Shown here piece by piece: positions 35,489-48,999 of a stretch of 58,218 nucleotides of DNA. The stretch is taken from positions 1-58,218 of the forward strand of contig DEKK01000002.1 in NCBI GenBank assembly GCA_002353815.1, read 5' to 3'. This DNA is from Bifidobacteriaceae bacterium UBA2724 (GTDB lineage: Bacteria; Actinomycetota; Actinomycetes; Actinomycetales; Bifidobacteriaceae). The position numbers and the translations under genes were made by a program. Numbering within the stretch: the stretch's first letter is position 1; each line of letters opens with the position of its first letter. The notes under the pieces are model-generated. The model was not told the DNA's origin. It made no database searches and worked only from the letters and a program-made list of their open reading frames with translations.

Positions 35489-37795
35489 CTACTTGCCCAG
35501 TTCTTCGCGGACCTTCTTGGTGGCGGCCACAAGGTTCTCCAGGCTCGGCCAGGTCTCCTCGTCGCCGCGGGTCTTGAGGCCGCAGTCAGGGTTGACCCAG
35601 ACCTTGTTGACGTCCATCTTGGCGAGGATGGCGTGGATCTTGTCGACGATCTCGTCGACGGAAGGGATGCGCGGCGAGTGGATGTCATACACGCCGGGGC
35701 CTGCTTCGGTTTCGAAGTGCGCGTCGTGGATCGCGTCGAGCACCGTGAGGTCGGAGCGGGATGCCTCGAACGAGATGACGTCGGCGTCCATGTTGTCGAT
35801 GGAACGGATGATGTCATTGAACTCGGAGTAGCACATGTGCGTGTGGATCTGCGTGTCGGGCTTGACGCCGGAGTGCACGAGGCGGAACGCGGGGATGGCC
35901 CAGTCGAGGTACTTGGAGTACCAGTCGGAGCGGCGCACCGGCAGCTTCTCGCGCAGAGCGGCCTCGTCGATCTGGATGACGCGGATCCCCGCCGCCTCGA
36001 GGTCAAGGACCTCGTCGCGGATGGCGAGCGCCAGCTGGGTGGTCTGCAGCTCGTGGGACACGTCCTCGCGCGGCCAGGACCAGTTGAGGATCGTCACCGG
36101 GCCGGTGAGCATGCCCTTGACCACATGGTTCGTGCGGGACTGCGCATAGGAGCTCCAGCGCACCGTGATCGGACGGGCGCGGGAGACGTCGCCCCACACG
36201 ATCGGAGGCTTGACGCAGCGGGTGCCGTAGGACTGCACCCAGGCGTTCTGGGTGAACAGGAAGCCGTTGAGGTTCTGTCCGAAGTACTCGACCATGTCGT
36301 TGCGTTCGAACTCGCCGTGGACGAGCACATCGAGCCCGATCTGCTCCTGGTGCTTGATGCATTCGTCGATCTTGCCGGCGATGAAGTCGTCGTAGGTCTT
36401 CTGATCGATCTCACCCTTGCGCAGGCGGGCGCGGTACTGTCGCACCTCGCGGGTCTGGGGGAAGGAGCCGATGGTGGTGGTGGGCAGCAGCGGCAGGCCA
36501 AGCTCGGCGCGCTGCGTCTTCTGGCGCTCCGCGCGTGCGGGCTGGCGCGTGTAGTCGGCCTCGGTGAGGGCGGCGATGCGGGCGGTGACCTTCTCGTCGG
36601 GCTGCACGCGGGTGCCGTCGAACAGCGCCTGGTTGGCGGCCAGCACGTCGCTGGCCTTGCGACTGTCATCTGTCGCGTCGGCAAGTGAGGCGACGTCGAC
36701 GAGCTCGCCGAGCTTCTCGACGGCGAAGGCGAAGTGTCTGAGCACATCGGCTCCGAGCTTCGTCTCGTTGGCGGTCGTGAACGGCACGTGGAGCAGTGAG
36801 TCCGACGTGGAGACGACGACGTTCCTGGCGACCTGGTGCACGGCGTCGACGAGCCCCAGGCTCTGCGCATAGTCGTTGCGCCAGATGTTGCGTCCGTTGA
36901 TCACGCCGGCGAAGATGGACACCGAGTCCGGGATCGGCGTGGCCTGCAGCGCGGCGAGGTTCTCGTCGCGGCCTTCCACGAGGTCGAGGCCGATGCCGTC
37001 GAAGCCCAGGTCGACGAGCGTGGCGAGGGTGTCGGCGATGTGGCCGAAGTACGTCTGGACGAGCACCTTGGCCCCGCCGGACGCGCGGGCCGCGAGGACG
37101 GGAGCGTAAAGACGGCGCAGCAGGTCGAGGTCGCCGTCGTCCTTGTCGAGCACGAGGTAGGGCTCGTCGAACTGGATCCATTCGGCGCCCTGTCCATTGA
37201 AGCGCTCCACGATCTGCGCGTAGGCGGCCGCCGTCGCCTCGACGATGGCATCGGTGAGCTCCAGCTCCGCCGCCTGCGGGCCGCGTGCGAGCTTGAGGAA
37301 CGTGTACGGGCCGATCACCACCGGCTTGGTGACGATGCCGAGCTGCTTGGCCTCGGCGAATTCATCGAAGGGCTTGGTACCGACGAGCCTGATGTCGGTC
37401 TCGGCGTCGATCTCGGGGACGAGGTAGTGGTAGTTGGTGGTGAACCACTTCTTCATCGGCTGTGCGGTGACGTCGCCCTGCGGACCCTGGTAACCGCGGC
37501 CGATCGCGAACAGCGTGTCTTCGGGACCCAGCCCCAGGTCACGGTAGCGTTTCGGCACCACGTTGAGCAGGATGGCGGTGTCGAGCATCTGGTCGTAATA
37601 GCTGAAGTCATTGCTCGGAATGAGGTCGACGCCGGCGTCCTTCTGGAGCTTCCAGTGCTTCTCACGCAGCGAACGAGCCATCGCGCGCATGTCCTCGATG
37701 CTTCCATTGCCCTTCCAGTAGGCTTCGATGGACTTCTTCAGTTCGCGGTTTTCGCCGATGCGCGGAAATCCGATGACTGACGTGATTGCGCTCAT
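35489..37795 (-). CDS. metE: Cobalamin-independent methionine synthase
   Basis: 768 residues, ATG 37795 with GAGAGG upstream. It transfers the methyl group of 5-methyl-THF-triglutamate to homocysteine. N-terminal GFPRIGENRELKKSIEAYW and the C-terminal catalytic barrel with zinc ligands (HMCYSEF, and Cys in NPDCGLKTR) are intact. Upstream, about 93-107 bases before the ATG, lies an ATAAA-N5-TTTAT palindrome identical in core to the one at the LysR gene. No cobalamin or SAM riboswitch is evident in the ~300-base upstream region. Confidence 0.97.
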   Translation of the reverse strand: MSAITSVIGFPRIGENRELKKSIEAYWKGNGSIEDMRAMARSLREKHWKLQKDAGVDLIPSNDFSYYDQMLDTAILLNVVPKRYRDLGLGPEDTLFAIGRGYQGPQGDVTAQPMKKWFTTNYHYLVPEIDAETDIRLVGTKPFDEFAEAKQLGIVTKPVVIGPYTFLKLARGPQAAELELTDAIVEATAAAYAQIVERFNGQGAEWIQFDEPYLVLDKDDGDLDLLRRLYAPVLAARASGGAKVLVQTYFGHIADTLATLVDLGFDGIGLDLVEGRDENLAALQATPIPDSVSIFAGVINGRNIWRNDYAQSLGLVDAVHQVARNVVVSTSDSLLHVPFTTANETKLGADVLRHFAFAVEKLGELVDVASLADATDDSRKASDVLAANQALFDGTRVQPDEKVTARIAALTEADYTRQPARAERQKTQRAELGLPLLPTTTIGSFPQTREVRQYRARLRKGEIDQKTYDDFIAGKIDECIKHQEQIGLDVLVHGEFERNDMVEYFGQNLNGFLFTQNAWVQSYGTRCVKPPIVWGDVSRARPITVRWSSYAQSRTNHVVKGMLTGPVTILNWSWPREDVSHELQTTQLALAIRDEVLDLEAAGIRVIQIDEAALREKLPVRRSDWYSKYLDWAIPAFRLVHSGVKPDTQIHTHMCYSEFNDIIRSIDNMDADVISFEASRSDLTVLDAIHDAHFETEAGPGVYDIHSPRIPSVDEIVDKIHAILAKMDVNKVWVNPDCGLKTRGDEETWPSLENLVAATKKVREELGK

Positions 37796-37886
37796 GTGCT
37801 TACCTCTCTCGAGTTGTTTAGGGGAACACGAAAAACCTAGCAAAAGAACGCAAACCCATGGTAATCCACTGATTTTGGGTGTCGCC

Positions 37887-37901
37887 ATAAACGAAATTTA
37901 T
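37887..37901. promoter_or_regulatory. Candidate LysR-type operator upstream of metE
   Basis: ATAAA-cgaaa-TTTAT is a perfect 5-bp inverted repeat with T-N11-A spacing (T at 37888, A at 37900). The same core with the same five-base spacing covers the LysR start codon at 6866-6880. The position is typical of an activator site upstream of a promoter. Confidence 0.5.
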
Positions 37902-38019
37902 AAGCACGGGGGTTCCATGGCCCTGTCTGCATAACGGCATGGTCGCCATCATGTCGGTCATGTCCGGGGGCAGCCGGAGGGAATCGGCAACGGCGAGGGA
38001 CGTAAAGGCAATCGCAGTC

Positions 38020-38090
38020 TGCCGAAGACTGCAGGCAGGCCGCCGAAGACAACATGCCGCCGCAGTCTGCCGAAAGGCAGAAAAAGGGCT
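38020..38090. repeat. Short repeat cluster upstream of metE
   Basis: GCAGTCTGCCGAA occurs twice in this stretch. The first copy forms a hairpin GCAGTC-N7-GACTGC. The second runs into CTGCCGAAAGGCAG, a perfect 5-bp stem closed by a GAAA tetraloop. CCGCCGAAGAC lies between them and resembles the core of the repeats at 57075-57237. The 305-base gap between sixA and metE has no gene. Confidence 0.4.
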
Positions 38091-38100
38091 CCCGGTCGGG

Positions 38101-38655
38101 TCAGTCAAGCTCCTTGGGGCTCACCGTCGCCACGAGCAGGCCGCTTTTCGTCTGCCATTGGGCGAAGGGGTCGTCCGACGCGAGCACGGCGATAGACGAC
38201 GGCGCGGACCCCAGTGCGAGCTCTCCGAGAAGCACCGGGTCGGATTCAGGCGACGCAAGCCACTGCGCTGCATACGAGACGGTGGGCTCGTGGCACACGA
38301 CCATGAGCACGCGGTGCTTGTCCTTCGTGTGCGCGAGTTCGTCCATGATGGCCTGCATGCCATGGTCATACAAATCCATGTGGTATCGCACGTCGGGGCC
38401 GTCGCCGAACGTCGCGAGCAGGCGTTCGGTGGTCTGGCGTGCGCGCGTCGCCGCGCTGGAGGCGATGATGTCGGGAACGAGCCCCATGTCGGCGATCGCC
38501 TTGCCCATCTTCTTGGACTGCTTGAGGCCTTTGTCGGTGAGCTGGCGGTATTGATCGCCCTGCTCGTTCATGCCCTCCGCTTTGCCGTGGCGCATGAGGA
38601 TGAGCACATGCCTGTAGGCCGCGGACTTCTTGCCGATTTTTGTGAAATTCGTCAT
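38101..38655 (-). CDS. SixA-like histidine phosphatase
   Basis: 184 residues. The ATG at 38655 overlaps the upstream stop by four bases (ATGA). The RHG motif LMRHGKAE (catalytic His ~23), SSAATRARQT and the distal catalytic His in VCHEP define the branch 2-like histidine phosphatase superfamily, SixA-type. Substrate is likely a phosphohistidine or small phosphoester. It is coupled to the tRNA methyltransferase gene and is the last gene of that unit. Confidence 0.88.
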   Translation of the reverse strand: MTNFTKIGKKSAAYRHVLILMRHGKAEGMNEQGDQYRQLTDKGLKQSKKMGKAIADMGLVPDIIASSAATRARQTTERLLATFGDGPDVRYHMDLYDHGMQAIMDELAHTKDKHRVLMVVCHEPTVSYAAQWLASPESDPVLLGELALGSAPSSIAVLASDDPFAQWQTKSGLLVATVSPKELD

Positions 38656-39818
38656 CGGATGTCTCCCTCGCCATCGGGTTGCGCCACGGTCCCCGCGCGC
38701 CCGGCGCGGCCGGGTGTGCGGTTTGCCGGACCTTTCGGCGCCAGCCCGTTGCCCCTATCGTACCTGTCCGAGGACGGCGCCCCGTCAGTGTCTGCCAGAT
38801 GCGAGACCTGGTCGTCGAGATCGCGGATGACCTTGCGCACCTTGCGGTCCGAGATATCGCGCAGCTCGAGGTCCTCCATATCATCGACGTCGGTGTACAC
38901 GTCCTTGGTGGCGCGCTGCTTCTTGCGTAGCGCGGCCACGCCGTCGGCCATGGCGCGGGTGACGAGCAGGAACCCCGTGTGCCCGATCATCTGGTGGTTG
39001 GGGCGCACCGCGAGGCCCTGCGCCTTCCATGTGCGCTCGATGGTCTCCTGCATCTGGGGCTCCGTCCACTGCCCCGATTCGCGCACGGCCTCGGCCATGC
39101 GCGACAGCTGCGTCGTGGTGGTGATGTATGCGACGAGCACCCCGCCGGGACGGATGACGCGGTGCGCCTGCTCGATGCGGTTCCACGGGTCGAGCATGTC
39201 GAGCACGATGCGGTCGAAGGAATGTCCGTCGAGCGTCGCGGCCACCGAATCGAAATCTCCGACGCGCAGATCCCACCATTCGGGGCGTCTGCCATAGAAC
39301 ACCGTGGCGTTGGCTTCGCAGATATGGGCGAATTCCGGCCGCAGCTCGATGGTCGTGAGGCTGCCGGTCTCCCCCACGGCCTCAAGCAGGTTGATGCCCA
39401 TGGCGCCGCTGCCTCCGCCGGATTCGAGCACGTGCATGCCGGGGCGGATGTCCCCCAGCTGGATGACCTCGGCGATGTCCTTGGGATACATGATCTGGGC
39501 GCCGCGCGGCATGGACAGCACGTAGTCGGTCAGGCGCGGGCGCATGACGCAGTATTCCCAGCCTCCGATGGCACGCGTCCCCTTCCACGGCTTGCGCGAG
39601 TTCGCCGCGTGCGCCTCGGCGGCGCTCATCGTGGGCTCGGGCCCGCTCGCCGTGACGATGACGGTTCCTTCGTCACGCCCGATCACGTCGTCGTGGAGGA
39701 TGAAGCCATGCTCGGTCTGCGTGCGCTCTCCGGGAGTGAGCTGGATCGTGACCATCTTGCCTTTGCGGTCGGTGAACTGCACTTTCTCGCCCGCACGCAA
39801 TTGTCCACGTCGAATCAT
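38652..39818 (-). CDS. trmI: tRNA (adenine(58)-N1)-methyltransferase
   Basis: 388 residues from ATG 39818 with GAAGGAGC upstream. It makes m1A58 in the T-loop of tRNA as a homotetramer. The N-terminal small beta domain (MIRRGQLRAGEKVQF) is followed by the Rossmann methyltransferase: motif I VLESGGGSGAMGI, acidic TTIELRPEFA, and VLDMLDPWN for the catalytic Asp. A disordered Gly/Arg/Pro-rich tail of about 60 residues extends beyond the family's usual end (about 280-300). Its stop overlaps sixA. Confidence 0.92.
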   Translation of the reverse strand: MIRRGQLRAGEKVQFTDRKGKMVTIQLTPGERTQTEHGFILHDDVIGRDEGTVIVTASGPEPTMSAAEAHAANSRKPWKGTRAIGGWEYCVMRPRLTDYVLSMPRGAQIMYPKDIAEVIQLGDIRPGMHVLESGGGSGAMGINLLEAVGETGSLTTIELRPEFAHICEANATVFYGRRPEWWDLRVGDFDSVAATLDGHSFDRIVLDMLDPWNRIEQAHRVIRPGGVLVAYITTTTQLSRMAEAVRESGQWTEPQMQETIERTWKAQGLAVRPNHQMIGHTGFLLVTRAMADGVAALRKKQRATKDVYTDVDDMEDLELRDISDRKVRKVIRDLDDQVSHLADTDGAPSSDRYDRGNGLAPKGPANRTPGRAGRAGTVAQPDGEGDIR

Positions 39819-39969
39819 GTTGCTCCTTCGCATTGCCTTGTGGTGAATCGTTGTGCTGAATCGTTGGTGCCGTGCATGCCGCGCAGGTATGGCGCGGCAG
39901 CCGGGGCGCGGCGCGTCGAACGGCATCCGCGGCCGGGATTTCCGAAACCTCCGGCGGGGCGCCAGCCCT

Positions 39970-40827
39970 TCAGACGGCGAACGCGCCCCAGCGGGTGCCC
40001 TCGTGCACGACGTGGAGCGGCATGCCGAAGAGCTGGGTCATGTTCTCGTCGGTGAAACCACCTTCCAGGGACCCCGTGTAGACGATGGTGCCGGGGGCGG
40101 GGTCGCCCGCCTGGACCATGACGTTGGCCGCCTCGACTTCGGATCCGCTCATGCGCCCCATGATGGCGAGGTGGTCGAAGCCCTCGGGGATCTCCTCGAG
40201 ACGGTGCGTGACGAGCACCATGGCACGCGTGGAATCCTCGGAGGCGATGTCGCGCAACGCGCGGATCACGAGCTCGCGCCCGCCGAGGTCGAGCCCCGTC
40301 GTGGGCTCGTCGAGGATGATGAGGTCGCTGTCCGCCATGAGGGCACGGCAGATCATGACGCGCGTGCGTTCGCCATTCGACAGGCGGTACATCTGCTTGC
40401 CTTCGAGATACGAGATGCCGAAGCGCTCCATGAGGGACCGCGCGCGGTCGTACTCGGCGTCGGTGTAGGTGTCGTGCCAGCGCCCCGTGACGGCGTTGAG
40501 GGCGGTCACGACGGCGTCGAGCGGGTCCTCGCCCAGCGGGAACGCCTCCGCCAGCTCGGTCGAGGTGACGCCGATGCGGTTGCGGTACGAAAACACATCG
40601 ACGCGCCCCAGGCGGTTGCCGAGGATCTCGACGGTGCCTTCGGACGGGAACCCACGGGTCGCCATCATCGAGATGAGGGTGGATTTGCCGATCCCGTTGG
40701 GACCAAAAAGCACCCAGTTCTCCCCCGGCTGTATCGTCAGGTTCACGTCGGTGAGAATCACGCGCTTCCGCCTGCGGAATTCGACATCTGTCATGCGAAC
40801 TGCCGGCGCATTGTGATCCACTGCCAT
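39970..40827 (-). CDS. Solitary ABC ATPase (ModF/YlmA-like)
   Basis: 285 residues; ATG 40827 with TTGGAGG upstream. One ABC domain with Walker A GPNGIGKST (about 42-50), signature LSNGERTR, Walker B LIILDEP and switch His VLVTHR. The unusual LSNGERT signature and the MTDVEFRRRKRVIL start fit the YlmA/ModF-type ATPases encoded without a permease gene. No membrane partner is adjacent. About 150 bases lie before trmI. Confidence 0.85.
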   Translation of the reverse strand: MAVDHNAPAVRMTDVEFRRRKRVILTDVNLTIQPGENWVLFGPNGIGKSTLISMMATRGFPSEGTVEILGNRLGRVDVFSYRNRIGVTSTELAEAFPLGEDPLDAVVTALNAVTGRWHDTYTDAEYDRARSLMERFGISYLEGKQMYRLSNGERTRVMICRALMADSDLIILDEPTTGLDLGGRELVIRALRDIASEDSTRAMVLVTHRLEEIPEGFDHLAIMGRMSGSEVEAANVMVQAGDPAPGTIVYTGSLEGGFTDENMTQLFGMPLHVVHEGTRWGAFAV

Positions 40828-40967
40828 CTGTGCCTCCAATGTTCTTATCAACTCGACGCCCGCCGGGTCCTTTGGGTCGTCCGGCGCGGCACATGGGCGC
40901 GACGCCCCGGGGACGCCGTGCGCCTGCCGCGATGCTCGCCGGAACCGACGCCGCCCATGCCGTGCCA

Positions 40968-40997
40968 TAAAAAAGCGGCCGGAAATCACTTCCGGCC
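40968..40997 (-). terminator. Intrinsic terminator
   Basis: GGCCGGAA (40977-40984) and TTCCGGCC (40990-40997) form a perfect 8-bp stem with a five-base loop, followed on the minus strand by GC then six T residues. It ends the transcript of the membrane protein gene at 41087-41542. Confidence 0.85.
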
Positions 40998-41086
40998 ACA
41001 TCGCCCGAACGGCAATCGAATACTACCGCCCGCAAGAATCATGCGCGTCAACCCGTCCACGTGCGCGGACGTCGGACGGCGGGATG

Positions 41087-41542
41087 TCAGACCGCCGTGC
41101 CGTTGTCGTCGACATTCGGGTTTTCGCTGGGGGAACCGCCGAACAGGAACAGTGACAGCACGCCGAGCACGAAGATGACGCTGACGGTGACGATCGCCCA
41201 CAGCGACTTGTTTGGCAGGAACATGACCACGATGAACGCGATGCCCGACAAGATGATGAACAGCCAGCTGAACAGACGTCCCCAGCCGCGCGCCGTTTTG
41301 GGCGCGGGGGCCTTGTTCGGGTTGCGCAGGCCCAGGTCGTCGTCCGGCGTGACCTCGCGTTCGCGTGACTTAGGGTCGGTGCTGGAACTCGGCTTCCACT
41401 CGTCCTTGCCTGACTGCTGCAGGTGCAACGAACGCTCCTGCAATGCATATTCGTCGACGGCCCCGGCGCGGCTGCGGTTGCGCTGCTGCGCCGTCCCCTT
41501 CGATTGCCTTGCCTGCGCGCGACGTTGTGCTCTGTTAGGCAT
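41087..41542 (-). CDS. Small two-helix membrane protein (151 aa)
   Basis: 151 residues with AAAGGAGAAGG upstream. The N-terminal ~85 residues are basic and Gln/Arg/Ser-rich (RAQRRAQARQ motif). Two membrane segments follow at about 91-110 and 115-134, with a short Asn/Asp tail. No family recognised. The small size, basic head and helical hairpin suggest a peripheral nucleoid- or membrane-tether-like protein, which is speculation. It is a monocistron, bounded by terminators at both ends. Confidence 0.65.
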   Translation of the reverse strand: MPNRAQRRAQARQSKGTAQQRNRSRAGAVDEYALQERSLHLQQSGKDEWKPSSSTDPKSREREVTPDDDLGLRNPNKAPAPKTARGWGRLFSWLFIILSGIAFIVVMFLPNKSLWAIVTVSVIFVLGVLSLFLFGGSPSENPNVDDNGTAV

Positions 41543-41594
41543 ACCTTCTCCTTTGCTGTCTCACATCTTTAGTCATGATACAGCGTTTTAACGG

Positions 41595-41630
41595 CAGGAG
41601 GCGGCTTTCCGGGAAGAAAACCGCCTCCTG
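41595..41630 (-). terminator. Hairpin after gltD
   Basis: CAGGAGGCGG (41595-41604) and CCGCCTCCTG (41621-41630) form a perfect 10-bp stem with a 16-base loop, about 55 bases after the gltD stop. On the minus strand only a short TTAAAA follows. Confidence 0.6.
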
Positions 41631-41683
41631 TTCGCTGCATCCGTCAGCGTCCGCCCCGATTCGTCAGGGCCGGTCGCCGGGGT

Positions 41684-43156
41684 TCAGTGCCTCGGCAGGC
41701 CCATGGGCCGCGTCGTCGACACGATCGGCGAGGCGAGTTCGGACACCCCGTCGAGGTATTCGTCGACCGCATGGGCGCAGCTGCGTCCTTCGGCGATTGC
41801 CCACACGACGAGCGACTGGCCGCGTCCGGCGTCACCGCAGGCGAAGACGCGCGGGTTCGACGTCTGGAATCCGTCGTTGCGGGCGATGTTGCCGCGCTTG
41901 TCTTTCACAAGCGGAAGCTGCTCGTCGATCGTGCTGGTGTCGGGGTGCAGGAACCCGACGGAGATGAGCACGAGGTCCGCGGGGATCTCGCGTTCGGTGC
42001 CGGGCTGATGCGTGAACGGACCGTTCTCGCCGGGCGCCACGTCGCAGATGCGCAGGCCCTTGACATGGCCGTTGCCGTCCGAGACGAACTCGAGGGAGTC
42101 CACGTTGTAGATGTAGGTGCCGCCCTCTTCCATCGAGGAGGTCTTCTGGTAGCGACGCGCATAGGTCGGCCACGGCTGGTTGTCGGGACGGTCGGTGGGC
42201 TCCTTCGGCATGATCTGGAGCACCGTAACGTCCTTCGCGCCCTGGCGGATCGAGGTGCCCAGGCAGTCGGAGCCGGTGTCGCCGCCGCCGATGATGACGA
42301 CGTGCTTGCCTTCCGCGGTGATGTCGTTGACGGGCTTGAGACCACGCACGCGGCGGGTCGCGTCCGGAAGGAAGTCCATGGCGAAGTGGATGCCGTCGAG
42401 GTCGCGTCCGGGCAGCTTCATGTCGCGCGGCACGCGGGAGCCGATGGCGACGACCACGGCGTCGTAACGGCTGTAGAGGTCGTCCCACGTGATGTCCTTG
42501 CCGATGGTGGTGTTGCACACGAAGCGCGTGCCCTCCGCCTCCATCTGCTTGACGCGGCGGTCTATGAGGCTCTTCTCGAGCTTGAAGTTCGGGATGCCGA
42601 ACCGCAGCAGGCCGCCGGGCTCCTCGTCGCGTTCGTAGACGACGACGGTGTGGCCGGCGCGGGTCAGCTGCTGCGCGCAGGCGAGGCCGGAGGGGCCGGA
42701 CCCGACGACGGCGACGGTGAAGTCGCTCAGGCGCTCGGGCGGCAGTGGCTTGACGTAGCCGAGGTCCCACGCCTGGTCGATGATGGCCTGCTCGTCGTTG
42801 TGGATCATGGTCGGCGGCTGGTGGATGCCGAGCACGCAGGCGGATTCGCACAGCGCCGGGCAGATGCGGCCGGTGAACTCCGGGAAGTTGTTGGTCTGCG
42901 ACAGACGGTTGTAGGCGTCCTCCCACTTGCCCTGGCGCACCAGGTCGTTCCATTCGGGGATCAGGTTGCCGAGCGGGCAGCCGGTCATGCAGAACGGCGT
43001 GCCGCAGTCCATGCAGCGCGAGGCCTGGGTCTGGGTGAACGGTGTGAGGCCGTGTTCGGCGTGTACGTCGAGCCAATCGTTGATGCGCTCCTCCACGGGG
43101 CGCTCTGCGAGGTCCTGGCGGGTGCGGACCTTGAGGAATCCACGAGGATCAGCCAT
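41684..43156 (-). CDS. gltD: Glutamate synthase small subunit
   Basis: 490 residues; ATG 43156 one base after the gltB stop, with GGAAGGAGC inside the gltB 3' end. It oxidises NADPH and feeds electrons to the large subunit through two 4Fe-4S clusters. Cys-rich motifs are CMDCGTPFCMTGCP and CPALCESAC; the FAD site is VVGSGPSGLACAQ and the NADPH site VIIGGGDTGSDC. The full length matches the family. Confidence 0.96.
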   Translation of the reverse strand: MADPRGFLKVRTRQDLAERPVEERINDWLDVHAEHGLTPFTQTQASRCMDCGTPFCMTGCPLGNLIPEWNDLVRQGKWEDAYNRLSQTNNFPEFTGRICPALCESACVLGIHQPPTMIHNDEQAIIDQAWDLGYVKPLPPERLSDFTVAVVGSGPSGLACAQQLTRAGHTVVVYERDEEPGGLLRFGIPNFKLEKSLIDRRVKQMEAEGTRFVCNTTIGKDITWDDLYSRYDAVVVAIGSRVPRDMKLPGRDLDGIHFAMDFLPDATRRVRGLKPVNDITAEGKHVVIIGGGDTGSDCLGTSIRQGAKDVTVLQIMPKEPTDRPDNQPWPTYARRYQKTSSMEEGGTYIYNVDSLEFVSDGNGHVKGLRICDVAPGENGPFTHQPGTEREIPADLVLISVGFLHPDTSTIDEQLPLVKDKRGNIARNDGFQTSNPRVFACGDAGRGQSLVVWAIAEGRSCAHAVDEYLDGVSELASPIVSTTRPMGLPRH

Positions 43157-43157
43157 T

Positions 43158-47732
<4,575 letters not shown>

Positions 47733-48128
47733 CACCTCGGGATTTAGGATGGACAATACGCGGACGCAGCACAGTAGTCCGCTGGCTTTCCATATCCTAT
47801 TACCTTCGCGATACGTACTGCCGAGCGCGCCGTGGCGCGTGGCGAACCTGAACTACGAATTCCGCAATTAAAGTACATGGACAGCTTACCGAACGAAAAG
47901 CTGTGTTCACATTGCAATACACTACGAAACATTCTCGATACATTCCTGTAACGAAATCAGGTGTTCCCACGATTTTTTATATGTATCTCCGGCGATTTTT
48001 ACGAATTTCGTAGTTTCAGGCGTTCCACAATGTGGCCTTGCGCTTCTCGAAGGGGCCGGTACCGGGCCTGCACCGGGTGTGGTGCGGTGCAGGCTGCCAG
48101 GCGCGACACGTCGGTCGGCGCGCGATGC
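47733..48128. promoter_or_regulatory. gltB upstream region with 11-bp-phased pentamers
   Basis: An AT-rich stretch with no gene. GAAAC (47926-47930), GATAC (47937-47941) and GTAAC (47948-47952) repeat every 11 bases, with AATAC (47916-47920) ten bases before. This matches the pattern of actinobacterial GlnR sites (gTnAc-N6-GaAAc). A separate inverted repeat ACAGCTT-N10-AAGCTGT lies at 47881-47904. Both are 150-220 bases upstream of gltB. Confidence 0.45.
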
Positions 48129-48794
48129 CTACTGGCGGTTGTAGTAGTCGATGCCGTCGTCGGGACGGAAATACGTGCGGATGCAGCCGCGGTCCGACAT
48201 AACCACGAAGTTATTGCCCGACTGCTGGTAGTACACGGTGTCATCGTCCTCCGACTCGGGCTTGTGCATCGTGTCGGGCGCCTCGACCACCTGTGCTGCG
48301 GCCTGCTCGTAGTCCTCGGGCGAGGCATAGCCCATCTCGCGGCCGTGCTTGTCGTAATGCTGGTCGAGGCCACCGACCGTGCAGAAGGAGATGTCGGAGG
48401 CGGTTGCGGAGCTGCCGGCATCGGCCGGAGCGTCGGAAGTCGCCGCAGCGGTGGCGGACGATGCGTCCTGGGTTGTCTGGTTCTCGGATGTCTGTCCGTT
48501 CTCGGATGCGAGCACGGAGGCCGCCGCGGAAGCCAGCGCATCGTCCGACGGATCGGTCGAAACGGAGGCGGACGAATCCGACGGGGACGAGGAGACCCAC
48601 GATTGCGCGACCTGCTCGAGCCCCGGGATTCCGCCCGAGGCCACCGCGGCGACGAGGAAGGCGCCGGCGACGATCACGGCCGCGACTCGCCGCCCCGTAT
48701 GCCGCTGCGACCTGCCGTGCCTGGTATCATCGTCGAAATCGTTATCGACATCGTCGTCGCGGTTATCGTGCCGGTTCGTGTTCTTCAATGCCAT
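48129..48794 (-). CDS. Membrane-anchored protein with nuclease-like C-terminal domain
   Basis: 221 residues; ATG 48794 after AAGGGA. A charged N-terminus with many Asp/Arg and one membrane segment (about 37-55) is followed by a Ser/Ala/Thr-rich spacer. The C-terminal ~85 residues contain H-Y-D-K-H-G-R-E-M-G-Y, a hydrophobic helix E-D-Y-E-Q-A-A, then DDTVYYQQSGNNFVVMSD, and end in RTYFRPDDGIDYYNRQ. This arrangement (H-x-x-K-H at the start, S/T-x-G/R-x-I-R/K-T-Y-F-x-P at the end) is what I recall from BECR-fold nuclease toxins attached to polymorphic toxins. The assignment rests on motif memory and is uncertain. Cys 137 and Cys 206 could form a disulfide outside the cell. Confidence 0.6.
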   Translation of the reverse strand: MALKNTNRHDNRDDDVDNDFDDDTRHGRSQRHTGRRVAAVIVAGAFLVAAVASGGIPGLEQVAQSWVSSSPSDSSASVSTDPSDDALASAAASVLASENGQTSENQTTQDASSATAAATSDAPADAGSSATASDISFCTVGGLDQHYDKHGREMGYASPEDYEQAAAQVVEAPDTMHKPESEDDDTVYYQQSGNNFVVMSDRGCIRTYFRPDDGIDYYNRQ

Positions 48795-48913
48795 GCTGCG
48801 TCCCTTCTTCCTTCTTTTTATGCTGCCTTCCTATGGTATGCGATTCCATGCCGTTCTGCGCGGACGTCGCAGGCGTCAAGGTAACAGAGAATACACACGT
48901 TTCCCAAACCACA

Positions 48914-48963
48914 AACCTCCCACTTCGACGAAGGGTGTATCGGTCGCCGAAGAGGGAGGTTAG
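48914..48963. repeat. REP-like inverted pair
   Basis: AAACCTCCCACTTCGACGA (48914 on) and TCGCCGAAGAGGGAGGTTAG (48944-48963) are a divergent inverted pair of the same element found in five copies at 57075-57237. Both sites lie between genes. Confidence 0.6.
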
Positions 48964-48999
48964 CGGTGTGGAATCATTGCAGGTGCGTGAATCGCCTCG

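Noticed and set aside
37796..38100. SAM or cobalamin riboswitch in front of metE
   Set aside because: Only short unrelated hairpins and repeats are present; no conserved riboswitch core was found.
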